Assembly: GCA_964626505.1 (NCBI GenBank)
Contig: CAZVFR010000005.1
Span: forward strand, 1 to 29,878
DNA: 29,878 bases
Origin: CAZUGA01 sp964626505
GTDB taxonomy: Bacteria > Pseudomonadota > Gammaproteobacteria > Methylococcales > UBA1147
Direction of reading: 5' to 3'
Shown here piece after piece: positions 1-8,985 of the stretch. A program made the translations under genes and the position numbers. A model generated the notes under the pieces. It was not told where the DNA came from and searched no databases. It was given only the letters and a program-made list of their open reading frames with translations. Each line of letters begins with the position of its first letter. Position 1 is the first letter of the stretch.

Positions 1-1748
1 TGTATCAGCAAGTCGGGATAGCGACGGATCGGCGAGGTAAAATGACAATACAAATCCAGCGCCAAGCCAAAATGGCCTTTGAGTTCTCCGCTATAGACTG
101 CCTGAGATAGCGACCGCAGCAAAACGGTCTGGATCAAATGGGCATCTTTGCGGCCCACTATTCTTTGCATCAAACGCATATAATCGGACGGTTTCGGGTG
201 GTCGCCGCCGGCTAAACTAAGGCCCATCTCGCCCAAAAATACGCGCAAATCCTTGAGTTTCTCGTCTGACGGTCCATCGTGAACCCTAACCAGCCGTGGC
301 ATTTTTTTACGCTGCAAAAATCGGGCTGCCGCAGTGTTCGCAACCAACATACATTCTTCGATCAGCTTGTGTGCGTCGTTGCGGACCACCGGTACGATAC
401 TTTCTATTTTTCTGCCTTCTCCGAATATTATGCGCGATTCCTGAGTATCAAAATCCATTGTTCCACGATCTTCTCGCACCCGGCGCAATATCTTGTATAA
501 CGCATATAATTGCTCCAGGTGGGGAAGCAATTTATGGTATTTTTTTCTCAGGCTACGGTTGTTTTGAATCAGAATTTTCGCAACCTCAGTATAGGTCAGT
601 CGAGCATGAGATCGCATGACCGCCTCAAAAAAGCGCGTTTTATATACCCGCCCATCATCCGAAATAAACAGTTCGCAGACCAGACACAAACGGTCTTCGT
701 TGGGTACCAGCGAGCACAATCCGTTGGATAACGCTTCAGGAAGCATCGGTATTACTCGCTCCGGAAAATAAACCGAATTTCCTCGATTGCGAGCCTCGGC
801 ATCCAATGCCGTACCCGGCAAAACGTAATGCGAAACATCGGCAATCGCAACCAATAATTTCCAGCCCTTTTGTACGCGGGTGCAATAAACCGCATCATCA
901 AAATCTCGGGCATCCTCACCATCTATGGTCACCAACGGAGTAGCCCGCAAATCCTTACGCTGGGTTAATTCGGCTGCATCTACAACCGCCCCCAAACCTT
1001 TAATTTCGTCACTAACCGTCGGCGGCCATTGGTACGGAAGTTCGTGCGCTCGTATCGCAACGTCGATTTCCATACCCGGCGCCATATGCTCGCCGATAAT
1101 CTCGACTATTTTACCGATGGGTTGTTTGCGTTTACTCGGTTGAACCAGTATTTCGGCTGTGACGATCTGTCCATGCTTCGCCTTACCCAATTGGGCATCC
1201 GCAATCAAAATATCTTGAGCGATGCGTTTATTGTCAGGCACCACAAAATTAACGCCGTTATCGACATGGAGCCGCCCCACCACGGTGAGTGTATTGCGCT
1301 CCAGAATCCTTACAAACGCCGCCTCCTTACGGCCTCTGCGGTCTACCCCCTTAACACGCACCACCGCCCGGTCACCGTGCAAAAGCGCGCGCATTTGCCG
1401 CGGGGACAGAAATAAATCTTCATCGCCCTCATCGGGTTTTAAAAAGCCGAATCCATCAGGATGTCCGATAACTCTACCCGAAATTAAATCTTTACTGTTG
1501 ATGATGCAGTAACAGTTTTTGCGATTCCGCAAAACCTGACCATCACGTTCCATCGCACGCACGCGTCTGCGAAATGCTTCAAAGTCTTCGTCGGTACGCA
1601 AACCCAATTTGTCGGCCAACTCTTCGGCCATCAATGGCACGCCTTCGTTCCGCAGTACTTCTAATATCAGCTCGCGACTCGGAATCGGATTCTGGTATTT
1701 CTTGGCTTCACGTTCAGCCATTGGGTCCTTAAGTTTAAAAGTTCTCAT
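1..1748 (-). CDS. rnr: Ribonuclease R, 3' end cut off by the window edge
   Basis: This is a processive 3'-5' exoribonuclease of the RNB (RNase II) family that degrades structured RNA in the cytoplasm. My translation from ATG at 1748 gives about 582 residues and runs open to the left edge. In order it shows an N-terminal helix-turn-helix region (about 22-80), cold-shock domains (about 85-230) and the RNB catalytic domain. The RNB metal-binding motif DGEDARDFDD (276-285) carries D276, D282, D284 and D285, with the same spacing as the catalytic aspartates of E. coli RNase R. The last readable residues, FTSPIRRYPDLLIH, are the conserved RNB block near the end of that domain. The S1 and lysine-rich tail therefore lie outside the window. 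The gene is divergent from tRNA-Leu. Its place beside tRNA-Leu and purA matches Pseudomonas. Confidence 0.96.
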   Translation of the reverse strand, partial: MRTFKLKDPMAEREAKKYQNPIPSRELILEVLRNEGVPLMAEELADKLGLRTDEDFEAFRRRVRAMERDGQVLRNRKNCYCIINSKDLISGRVIGHPDGFGFLKPDEGDEDLFLSPRQMRALLHGDRAVVRVKGVDRRGRKEAAFVRILERNTLTVVGRLHVDNGVNFVVPDNKRIAQDILIADAQLGKAKHGQIVTAEILVQPSKRKQPIGKIVEIIGEHMAPGMEIDVAIRAHELPYQWPPTVSDEIKGLGAVVDAAELTQRKDLRATPLVTIDGEDARDFDDAVYCTRVQKGWKLLVAIADVSHYVLPGTALDAEARNRGNSVYFPERVIPMLPEALSNGLCSLVPNEDRLCLVCELFISDDGRVYKTRFFEAVMRSHARLTYTEVAKILIQNNRSLRKKYHKLLPHLEQLYALYKILRRVREDRGTMDFDTQESRIIFGEGRKIESIVPVVRNDAHKLIEECMLVANTAAARFLQRKKMPRLVRVHDGPSDEKLKDLRVFLGEMGLSLAGGDHPKPSDYMRLMQRIVGRKDAHLIQTVLLRSLSQAVYSGELKGHFGLALDLYCHFTSPIRRYPDLLI

Positions 1749-1887
1749 GTTTTCTAAAAAGCTATGATGTCATGGGCTTCACTCGCCTGACTCACCGGAA
1801 TAACAAGCCATCGAGTGAGAATTTCGGGCTTAGAGGCAGTTGTTTATGCACATTCTGACAAATCGAGGTAAGCGATCCACCGCACCA

Positions 1888-1916
1888 TTGACAAGTGCGT
1901 GTGCGCTCGGTAAAGT
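1888..1916 (+). promoter_or_regulatory. Sigma-70 promoter of tRNA-Leu
   Basis: A perfect -35 TTGACA (1888-1893) is followed after exactly 17 bases by TAAAGT (1911-1916), which matches four of six -10 positions. The next bases, GCGCAGCTC, form a G+C-rich discriminator, typical of stable-RNA promoters under stringent control. Transcription would start near 1923, leaving a leader of about 40 bases to be removed by RNase P. The position 48 bases before the tRNA supports the call. Stringent control is inferred from family knowledge. Confidence 0.7.
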
Positions 1917-1963
1917 GCGCAGCTCTTCGAATGCTACGACAAAATGTCGCTAGCACGTTCGCA

Positions 1964-2050
1964 GCCGAGGTGGCGAAATTGGTAGACGCGCATGGTTCAG
2001 GTCCATGTGGGGGAAACCCCGTGGAGGTTCAAGTCCTCTCCTCGGCACCA
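1964..2050 (+). tRNA. tRNA-Leu, anticodon CAG
   Basis: This is an 87-base class II tRNA with the CCA end encoded. The acceptor arm pairs GCCGAGG with CCTCGGC, followed by A and CCA. The anticodon stem CATGG/CCATG encloses the loop TTCAGGT, so the anticodon is CAG, reading CUG leucine codons. The long variable arm is GGGG-AAA-CCCC. The T arm GGAGG-TTCAAGT-CCTCT has one G-U pair. The D arm contains the usual GG and GTAGAC bases. It is the only RNA gene found here. It sits between divergent rnr and convergent purA, as in Pseudomonas. Confidence 0.97.
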
Positions 2051-2228
2051 CAACACTCGCGACTTTAGGGCGCTTGGTCTCCATAATAAACCGGGCCACA
2101 TGACCGGTAAAACTAACTTCCTTTGTCAATTTCATAGTCCGTTTCCACACAACGACCTAAGCAATGGATAGGTATTTAGGGTTAATCTTCTTTCAGCGGT
2201 GACCCGTCTGGTTAACTAGCACTTTTTC

Positions 2229-2250
2229 ATTAACAATGACCACTGTTAAT
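2229..2250. repeat. 22-base imperfect inverted repeat between tRNA-Leu and purA
   Basis: The sequence is a dyad whose outer seven bases, ATTAACA and TGTTAAT, pair perfectly. TG/CA pair again further in, so 9 of 11 positions are symmetric. No T-run follows on either strand, so it does not look like an intrinsic terminator. It lies 20 bases beyond the purA stop, in the convergent interval with tRNA-Leu. It could be a protein-binding site or a weak RNA hairpin; no function can be assigned. Confidence 0.4.
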
Positions 2251-2269
2251 ACTCAAACTCTATGTCGAC

Positions 2270-3568
2270 TCAACAATCGAACGGATTACGCAACACCAAA
2301 GTCTCATTTCGGTCCGGCCCCGTGGATATAATTTCCACCGGTACGCCCACCATGGACTCGATACGCTTAATATAATCTTTTGCGTTTTGCGGTAGCTCTT
2401 CGTATGAAGAAATTCCGGCGGTTGATTCCTTCCACCCCGGCAGGTATTCCAAAACCGGGCGGCACTGCGCATATTTCTCCGCACCGATCGGCGCATGCCG
2501 CAACTCGGCACCATTGCCGTTAAGATACCCGCTGCAAATGCCAATGCTATCCATGCCGTCGAGTACATCCAATTTGGTGATGCAAAGTCCGGATAAGCTA
2601 TTCAAATAAGCCGACTTCCTCATCGATACCGCATCAAACCAACCACAGCGGCGAGGCCGGCCCGTCGTCGCGCCAAATTCAACACCTTTTGCCGCCAGAT
2701 GTTTACCCGTATCATCGAACAACTCTGATGGAAATGGGCCGTTGCCCACCCGCGTAGAATACGCCTTTGTAATGCCCAATACATAATCCAATTTTAACGG
2801 ACCAATACCGCATCCCGTGGAAACACCACCCGCCGTGGTATTCGACGAGGTTACGTAGGGATACGTCCCGTGATCTACATCCAACAAAGCACCCTGTGCG
2901 CCTTCGAATAATATATTTTTTCCAGCCACTTGATAGTCTTGCAATATCTCAGACACGTCAGCCAGCATCGGGATAATCTGCTCAGCGAAGCGCATCGTTT
3001 CGTCGAATACTATTTTATAATCCGCGGCCGCTTCTCGGTAATACTGCGTCAAAATAAAATTGTGATACTCCAGTAAATCTTTTAGTTTTGGGCCGAACAC
3101 CTGTTTATCGAGAAGATCGCCTGTTCGGATACCTCGTCGAGCAGCTTTGTCTTCGTACGCCGGACCAATTCCGCGCCCCGTGGTACCTATTTTTTTATCA
3201 CCACGTGCCTTCTCCCGCGCTTTATCGAGCGCTATGTGAATAGGAAGTATCAGCGGACAGGCCTCACTAATCACCAAGCGATCCCTAACCGGAACCCCAG
3301 CGCTCTCCAATAGCTCGATTTCCTGAATTAAGTCCGCTAGCGAAATAACAACACCATTGCCGATCAAACACTGGACCTTATCTCGCAAAACCCCCGACGG
3401 GATCAAATGCAAAACGGTTTTTTCACCATTTATGACCAAGGTATGACCCGCGTTATGCCCTCCTTGAAAGCGCACGACCGCATCGGCGTGCTCGGTAAGC
3501 AAATCAACTAACTTACCCTTACCCTCATCACCCCATTGGGTACCAATAATTACAACGTTCTTAGCCAT
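2270..3568 (-). CDS. purA: Adenylosuccinate synthetase
   Basis: The enzyme joins IMP and aspartate using GTP to form adenylosuccinate, the first committed step from IMP to AMP. From ATG at 3568 the product has 432 residues, the length of the E. coli enzyme. An upstream in-frame start at 3631 exists, but the family N-terminus MAKNVVIIGTQWGDEGKGK begins at 3568, with GGAAA just ahead as a weak ribosome-binding site. Visible motifs are the GDEGKGK phosphate-binding loop near the N-terminus, GGHNAGHT with the catalytic His, TTGRGIGPAYEDK for IMP binding, and RPRRCGWFDAV. The gene lies 91 bases downstream of hisZ on the same strand, so the two may share a transcript. Confidence 0.98.
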   Translation of the reverse strand: MAKNVVIIGTQWGDEGKGKLVDLLTEHADAVVRFQGGHNAGHTLVINGEKTVLHLIPSGVLRDKVQCLIGNGVVISLADLIQEIELLESAGVPVRDRLVISEACPLILPIHIALDKAREKARGDKKIGTTGRGIGPAYEDKAARRGIRTGDLLDKQVFGPKLKDLLEYHNFILTQYYREAAADYKIVFDETMRFAEQIIPMLADVSEILQDYQVAGKNILFEGAQGALLDVDHGTYPYVTSSNTTAGGVSTGCGIGPLKLDYVLGITKAYSTRVGNGPFPSELFDDTGKHLAAKGVEFGATTGRPRRCGWFDAVSMRKSAYLNSLSGLCITKLDVLDGMDSIGICSGYLNGNGAELRHAPIGAEKYAQCRPVLEYLPGWKESTAGISSYEELPQNAKDYIKRIESMVGVPVEIISTGPDRNETLVLRNPFDC

Positions 3569-3659
3569 TATTTTTCCGCTATTGGTTTCGAGGTATTGTC
3601 CAGTCCGAAAAACTGTACCCAAATAAAACAAAGATCATAGTAACTACTCAGCTCGGCCC

Positions 3660-4844
3660 TCACAACAGGAATACCTCCCAGTGTCCATTCCGCTTATCCA
3701 GCCGATAATCGCAATCCATATCTGTCGCGGTTCCTTGTTGATCCGGTAGTTCCTGGATCACGATCTTACCTTGAGTGCGAAGATCGCGTATTTTTTCATC
3801 CAATCCTTCATCAGTTGAACACGGCGCGAAAATTTTATCGATCCGCGTGTGCTCGGACACCGCGGTCAAATCTTCCAATACCTTCAGATCCGCACTGAAG
3901 CCTGTAGCCGGTCGCGCACGTCCGAATATCTTTCCAATGTCATCATAGCGTCCGCCGCGAGCAATTTCACGGCCATAGCCCGGTACAAAAGCAGCGAATA
4001 CAACTCCTGTTTGATAATGGTAACCACGCAATTCGGCAAGGTCGAAGTTGAGCGGTAAAGACGGAAATAAGCGCTTCAATCTGGCAGCCAAATCCGACAG
4101 ATAATCTAAAGCAGCAGCCACTGTTTTGTGCGCGAATTTAAGTTCTTTCCGCGCCCGATCTATGACGCTATCGCCGCCATTCAGCTGGGGTAACGCCAAC
4201 AGCATAGACGCGATTTCCTCGGGCACGCTATAAGACCGAACTAAAGCCTCAAGCTCTTCAGATGCTTTACGCTGCATCACATCAAAAATTTTGGATTCCT
4301 GTACGGATGTCAGTTTCGCGTGGTTTGCCAAGCCACGAAATATACCCACATGGCCGAGGTCAATATGAACATCCTGAATCCCCGCAACGGCCAGCATCTC
4401 CAATAGGAGTCTAACGATTTCAAAATCGCTCTCGATGCCGGCATGACCGAACAATTCAGCACCAACCTGCAATGGACTGCGGGACTTTTCAAGCCCATCC
4501 CCGCGAGCGTGTAGGACAGTACCCATGTAGCACAACCGGGTTGGAACGTCTCGCTGCAAATTGTGCGCATCGATTCTCGCTACTTGTGGCGTCATATCCG
4601 CGCGCACGCCAAGCAATCGGCCACTGATATGGTCAGTCAACTTAAATGTTTGAAGATCGAGATCGTGCCCGGTACCGGTTAATAATGACTCGAGGAACTC
4701 TATAAACGGCGGGATGACCAATTCATAGCCCCACGAGGCGAATAAATCCAACAATTCCCGACGCAAAACTTCCAGTCGCTGCGCCTCATGAGGAAGAACT
4801 TCTTGTATGCCTTCCGGCAACAACCAATGATCTTGTTGATGCAT
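3660..4844 (-). CDS. hisZ: ATP phosphoribosyltransferase regulatory subunit
   Basis: HisZ is a catalytically dead paralogue of histidyl-tRNA synthetase. It assembles with the short form of HisG and is needed for activity and histidine feedback in the first step of histidine synthesis. The class II synthetase-like core is clear: RLLGVRADMTPQVARIDA, then AELRGYHYQTGVVFAAF and ARGGRYDDIG. Its presence implies a short HisG elsewhere in the genome. From ATG at 4844 the protein is 394 residues and begins MHQQDHWLLPEGIQEVLP, like Pseudomonas HisZ. A TTG at 4874 would add ten residues. Neither start has a good ribosome-binding site, so the start is uncertain. The small DUF2065 gene that Pseudomonas has between hflC and hisZ is not present. 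Confidence 0.93.
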   Translation of the reverse strand: MHQQDHWLLPEGIQEVLPHEAQRLEVLRRELLDLFASWGYELVIPPFIEFLESLLTGTGHDLDLQTFKLTDHISGRLLGVRADMTPQVARIDAHNLQRDVPTRLCYMGTVLHARGDGLEKSRSPLQVGAELFGHAGIESDFEIVRLLLEMLAVAGIQDVHIDLGHVGIFRGLANHAKLTSVQESKIFDVMQRKASEELEALVRSYSVPEEIASMLLALPQLNGGDSVIDRARKELKFAHKTVAAALDYLSDLAARLKRLFPSLPLNFDLAELRGYHYQTGVVFAAFVPGYGREIARGGRYDDIGKIFGRARPATGFSADLKVLEDLTAVSEHTRIDKIFAPCSTDEGLDEKIRDLRTQGKIVIQELPDQQGTATDMDCDYRLDKRNGHWEVFLL

Positions 4845-5046
4845 AGCTGAAATTGCGTCGTCTAATGCGGACAACGTCAGAAATGAATTTTGCGACTGTT
4901 CAAAGAATTATACAATCCAGCGATGAATCAATGAAGAGCGAGCTGCAATGGAAGTACGTTGGGTACGCTTAGTTGGAAGTGACCATTCAAGTTAGTGACA
5001 AAAGCTACCCATCAATTTCTACAATACTGTTTTAGTATATAAAATT

Positions 5047-5077
5047 CCGTGACAACTTTTGTTAGAAGCTGCCACGG
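5047..5077 (-). terminator. Hairpin terminator downstream of hflC
   Basis: Read on the minus strand, CCGTGGCAGCTT and AAGTTGTCACGG form a 12-bp stem around a 7-base loop, followed by AATTTTATATAC. Two of the pairs are G-U only in minus-strand RNA; in plus-strand RNA they become A-C mismatches. The hairpin is therefore built for leftward transcription. It begins 20 bases after the hflC stop and probably ends the hflKC transcript before hisZ. The T-tract is imperfect. Confidence 0.6.
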
Positions 5078-5096
5078 ATATAATTTATAAGCCAGA

Positions 5097-5954
5097 CTAT
5101 TTTTCTTTTCCGAAATACTTGAAGAAATCCGAATCGGGTTGCAATACCAGCATGTCGCTACCGCCTTTGAATATATTCTTGTAAGCGTTAAGACTGCGGG
5201 AAAATGCATAAAACTCCGGATCTTTACCGAATGCCTGAGCGTAGACGTCGGTCGAAACCGCATCACCTTGGCCGCGGGTTATTTCAGCGGATTTATAGGC
5301 CTCCGCAAGAATAATCTCACGTTGCTTATCCGCATCAGCTCTGATTCGTTCGGAAGCTTCCGCACCTTGCGACCTAAAATCTCGGGCAACACGTTCACGT
5401 TCCGCTTCCATTCTTCGATAAACGGAACTACTTACGTCGCTGGGCAGGTCGATACGTTTGATTCTAACATCGACTATATCTATGCCCCATTTTCTCGCAA
5501 TGGCTATGGTACTGGCCACCAAAACATCACGGAGCTCCGAGCGGTCAGCCGAGACCAATTCGTTAATCGATCGTTTACTGAACTCACCGCGCATGGCGTC
5601 CTTCATAATCTGATCAAGGCGCATATTGGCCTGCGTGATATCACCCGACATGGTCGTGTAATACAACGGTACATTGGTAATTTTCCATTTTACGAATGAA
5701 TCTACGATGACGTTCTTTTTTTCTGAAGTCAAAAACCGCTCGGCTTTCGCATCAAGGGTTATTATTCTGGCATCGAAGAATTTAACGTTGTTGTAAATTG
5801 GAACCTTAAAATGCAGACCTGGCTTATAATCCGATTTAACAATTTCCCCAAGCCTGAAAAGGATTGCCCGCTCAGTCTGATGGACCGTAAATACACACGA
5901 CAACACGATTACGAGTACGCCCGCCAGAAGCATAAACATTCTATTTTGAAGCAT
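5097..5954 (-). CDS. hflC: HflC, subunit of the HflKC membrane complex
   Basis: HflC is an SPFH/prohibitin-family protein. With HflK it forms a large periplasm-facing assembly in the inner membrane that encloses and modulates the FtsH protease. The 285-residue product has an N-terminal transmembrane anchor (about 6-25), then the SPFH domain starting HQTERAILFRLGEI. A charged helical region (about 170-240) follows, rich in RMEAERERVARDFRSQG, and the C-terminus ends KYFGKEK. Its ATG overlaps the hflK stop by one base (TAATG, 5952-5956), so translation is probably coupled for equal production. A hairpin terminator follows the gene. Confidence 0.97.
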   Translation of the reverse strand: MLQNRMFMLLAGVLVIVLSCVFTVHQTERAILFRLGEIVKSDYKPGLHFKVPIYNNVKFFDARIITLDAKAERFLTSEKKNVIVDSFVKWKITNVPLYYTTMSGDITQANMRLDQIMKDAMRGEFSKRSINELVSADRSELRDVLVASTIAIARKWGIDIVDVRIKRIDLPSDVSSSVYRRMEAERERVARDFRSQGAEASERIRADADKQREIILAEAYKSAEITRGQGDAVSTDVYAQAFGKDPEFYAFSRSLNAYKNIFKGGSDMLVLQPDSDFFKYFGKEK

Positions 5955-7142
5955 TAGCGGCTCCCCCCGTCGCGTCCGCGACTCGATTGCCGAGTATTGG
6001 ATGCATTAGTGCTTGAAGATCCTGGAGACTTTATATAGTCAGCCTTTTTATGGCTAGTTTGAGGCGGCAAAGTTTTAGTACCCGCAAGTTTATCCAGAGG
6101 TAAATAAACCAAGTTATTACTGCTCTTAACATCTATCATTACTGTGCTAGTTCCTTGAATAACCGCTTCTATAGAATCCAGATACAAACGCTTTCGAGTC
6201 ACTTCGGGTGCTTTTTTGTATTCAGTAAGCAGTTGTTCAAAGCGACTGGCTTCACCTTCAGACCTTGATACAACCCTAGCTTTATAAGCTTCAGCACTCT
6301 GGATTTGCCTGGCCGCGGCGCCCCTGGCTTTGGGCAGGACTTCGTTTCTATAAGCTTTCGCCTCGTTGATAAAACGCTGTTTGTCCTCACGCGCCTTGAT
6401 GGCATCTTCGAACGCCGCCTGCACTTCTTCGGGCGGCTGAGCATCCTGAAGGTTAACGCTAGTTACCAAAATTCCAGCTTCGTACCTGTCCATGATTTCC
6501 TGAATAGAACCCTTGATATCGCTTACCACCTCGGTTCTACCTTCAGTCAAAACGAAATCCATGGAGCTATTACCANNNNNNNNNNCGCTCGGCGCTTTCC
6601 GCGACTTGTTTAAGGGTCGCCGAGGGTTCCACAACATTGAACAAAAAATCCTTCGCATCTTTGACTTGAAATTGAACAGCCAATTGGACATTGACGATAT
6701 TTTCGTCTTCGGTCAACATTAGGGCTTCACGCGGCACTAAACCAATCGACTGTTGCCGGTCACCTGATCGATATCCGATCTCCAGAAATCGTTGCTGCTC
6801 GATATTAACGATGTCAACCGCTTCTATGGGTGTCGGAAAATGCCAGTGTAAACCCGGCTGGGTAGTCTCGGTATACGCGCCGAACCGCGTTTCCACACCA
6901 CGGTTCCCCGCGTCGACAATGTATAGACCCGTCAAGGCCCAAAGAATCACTGCAACAACTGCAATCAACCCTAAACCCGGTAACGAGCTAGATGATTGTC
7001 CACCACCTTTACCTCCACCAAATAGGCCACCTAGCTTTTCTTGCATTGAACGCATTACTTCGTCAAGGTCTGGCGGCCCAGCTTCTTTATCGCGGCCACT
7101 CCACGGATCTTTTTTGTCGCCTCCCGGTTCATTCCAGGCCAT
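5954..7142 (-). CDS. hflK: HflK, subunit of the HflKC membrane complex (contains an assembly gap)
   Basis: HflK partners HflC in the SPFH complex around FtsH. The N-terminus MAWNEPGGDKKDPW leads into a Gly-rich segment, a transmembrane helix (LIAVVAVILWALTGLYIV) and the SPFH domain. The helical segment PPEEVQAAFEDAIKARE and a Ser/Asn-rich tail complete the family pattern. Ten Ns at 6576-6585 interrupt the SPFH domain. The part before the gap ends KQVAESAE-R and the part after begins G-NSSMDFVLTEGRTE. Read across ten bases these fall in different frames. In E. coli HflK the equivalent stretch has five residues (LRGVI) between SA and G, which would need nine bases here. The gene is therefore most likely intact in the organism. 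Confidence 0.93.
6576..6585. other. Assembly gap of 10 N inside hflK
   Basis: Ten undetermined bases join two pieces of sequence. The run is probably a placeholder or an estimated gap, not a true length, because the hflK frames on its two sides agree only if the missing length is 9 bases or 9 plus a multiple of three. It marks the window as part of a draft assembly. Confidence 0.95.
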
Positions 7143-7209
7143 AAACGTTTACTCCAAATTTGGTTAAAGATACTCGTAGCCCGATACAATTCAGATTACG
7201 AAACATTGG

Positions 7210-7239
7210 ATTATCCTAAAAAATCATGTGAATGTACAA
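7210..7239 (-). promoter_or_regulatory. Possible sigma-70 promoter for hflKC
   Basis: On the minus strand TTGTAC (7234-7239) and GATAAT (7210-7215) are separated by 18 bases, about 70 bases before the hflK ATG. The -10 matches five of six consensus bases and the -35 matches four. The region is A+T-rich, so chance matches are likely. Confidence 0.35.
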
Positions 7240-7384
7240 AACTTGATGGTGGAAACTAACAATTACCGCCAAACTTGGCATCTAAAATCGGCATTTCTAG
7301 TTCTATGTCATGTACTAAAAGCCATGTTTGGGCATGTGTATCTTACGCCCAACTTCACATGATCGAAAGTAACAGATTATCCCA

Positions 7385-8710
7385 CTATGCGTTGTAATGT
7401 AAACATTGCTGAATACCTAAGTTATCTGACTGTTCCGTATCGTCTGAGTTAACCCTGTTGAATTTTACTTCGGCCAATAGCCCAAGGTCTTTTTTTAACA
7501 ACTCAACCTCCATATCCCATCCCCCCGTCTCCAACGGTCCGTCTCGCAAAATCATTGCTTGCTCATACAATTTTGCGCGAATACGTCCTTGGTGAGGGTG
7601 TAGCAAGAACTGAGCACGAATGCGATCCGTGGCAAAATAACTACAAATAGCCTCGTCCAACAACTCCAATCCATCGCCAGTCTTAGCCGAAACCCAGACC
7701 AGAACCGGTCGACCTTCAGCATTCCGTTCTATTCTTGTGGGCATTCCTTCGTCCAGATCTATTTTGTTGTAGACCAAGATCTGCGGAAGATGACCCGCGC
7801 CGATTTCCGTGACCACTTCATTGACTTGCTCAATTGTAGCTTGACGATCATCAGCATTCGTATCCACCACATGTAATAGAAGCTCCGCTTCGCTAGCCTC
7901 CTGCAAAGTGGAGCGGAATGCTGCGATCAATTCGTGGGGCAAATGCCGTATAAAGCCAACAGTATCCGCTAGGATAACCCGCAAACCGTGCTCCAAGGTC
8001 ATCCTTCGCAAAGTTGGGTCCAGCGTCGCGAACAGCTGATCGGCCGCATAAATATCCGCACCGGTAAGCGCGTTAAACAATGTGGATTTACCAGCATTCG
8101 TATAGCCCACCAAAGCGACGGTCGGTATCACGGCCTTTTTTCTTGCAACACGCCCCTGATAGCGTTGCTTCTCGACCTTTTCGAGGCGACGCCGAATTTG
8201 TCTAATCCTGACACCGATTAATCTTCTGTCCGTTTCGAGTTGGGTTTCACCCGGTCCGCGCAGCCCGATACCACCCTTCTGCCGCTCTAAGTGAGTCCAC
8301 CCTCTCACCAGGCGCGTCGACAAGTGCTGCAATTGAGCCAATTCGACTTGCAACTTACCCTCGAATGATTGCGCGCGTTGCGCGAATATATCGAGAATTA
8401 ATCCATTACGGTCAACAACCCGCAAACTCAATGCCCGTTCGAGATTACGCTCCTGGCTCGGTGTTAAAGCGTGATTCACGATAACCAGATCCGCTTCCTC
8501 TGTACTAACGCGCACTTGAAGTTCCTCAAGTTTGCCTTTTCCAACAAAAGTTTTTGCATCCGGAGCGTAGCGAGTTCCTGTAACCGTGCAAACCGGAACA
8601 ACACCGGCTGACCGGGCCAACTCGGCTAATTCGTCAAGGCTTTCTTGTTCGCGTTCAAAGGTAATGTGAACGAGGATGGCGCGCTCGCCTGTTGAAGGGC
8701 GATCAAACAT
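7385..8710 (-). CDS. hflX: Ribosome-associated GTPase HflX
   Basis: HflX is a translation-factor-class GTPase that binds 50S subunits and splits stalled 70S ribosomes, for example after heat shock. The 441-residue protein has the N-terminal HflX domain and a coiled linker containing GIGLRGPGETQLETDRR. The G domain follows: P-loop GYTNAGKSTLFN, G2-G3 DPTLRRM and DTVGFIRHLP, G4 NKID and G5 SAKTG. The C-terminal portion fits the family length of about 430. It lies between hfq and hflK, as in enterobacteria and Pseudomonas, with 275 bases to hfq and 242 to hflK. It may therefore have its own promoter as well as read-through from hfq. Confidence 0.97.
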   Translation of the reverse strand: MFDRPSTGERAILVHITFEREQESLDELAELARSAGVVPVCTVTGTRYAPDAKTFVGKGKLEELQVRVSTEEADLVIVNHALTPSQERNLERALSLRVVDRNGLILDIFAQRAQSFEGKLQVELAQLQHLSTRLVRGWTHLERQKGGIGLRGPGETQLETDRRLIGVRIRQIRRRLEKVEKQRYQGRVARKKAVIPTVALVGYTNAGKSTLFNALTGADIYAADQLFATLDPTLRRMTLEHGLRVILADTVGFIRHLPHELIAAFRSTLQEASEAELLLHVVDTNADDRQATIEQVNEVVTEIGAGHLPQILVYNKIDLDEGMPTRIERNAEGRPVLVWVSAKTGDGLELLDEAICSYFATDRIRAQFLLHPHQGRIRAKLYEQAMILRDGPLETGGWDMEVELLKKDLGLLAEVKFNRVNSDDTEQSDNLGIQQCLHYNA

Positions 8711-8850
8711 TCATAGCCCCATACAACTGTTCCCAGAGAAAGCAAAAGAAATCTGAAACCGCAGAGTAGAATATTTGTTTATCGTAAATTCCAGGCTAAA
8801 TTAAAAATACAGGCGGGTTTTAAGTTCGCTGAGTAGCCACACCCCAGAAA

Positions 8851-8880
8851 TCTATAAAATAGGACGATGTAACTATTCAA
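8851..8880 (-). promoter_or_regulatory. Weak candidate promoter upstream of hflX
   Basis: On the minus strand TTGAAT (8875-8880) is followed by TTATAG at 17 bases or TATAGA at 18 bases. Each hexamer matches only about four consensus positions. It lies in the 275-base hfq-hflX interval, which otherwise shows no gene or clear terminator. Confidence 0.22.
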
Positions 8881-8985
8881 AACGCCTCTGTTTGGTTTTT
8901 GCACAGAAAAACGCCTGCAGTTTACCGTACCTATCCAAATTTTTAGTGTCGCGGTGATGGAGCCGAACAGGTGAGAAAGTAATAG

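Noticed and set aside
2080..2110. ACCGG...CCGGT hairpin after tRNA-Leu as its terminator
   Set aside because: It is a five-base-pair stem with no T-tract. It is too weak to call.
1950..2150. A 66-residue minus-strand reading frame containing LEPPRGFPHMDLNHARLPISPP
   Set aside because: It is the antisense of tRNA-Leu. This peptide pattern is a well-known false protein produced by leucine tRNA genes.
5139..5699. A 186-residue plus-strand open frame
   Set aside because: It lies fully antisense to hflC, whose protein is unmistakable. It has no recognisable motif.
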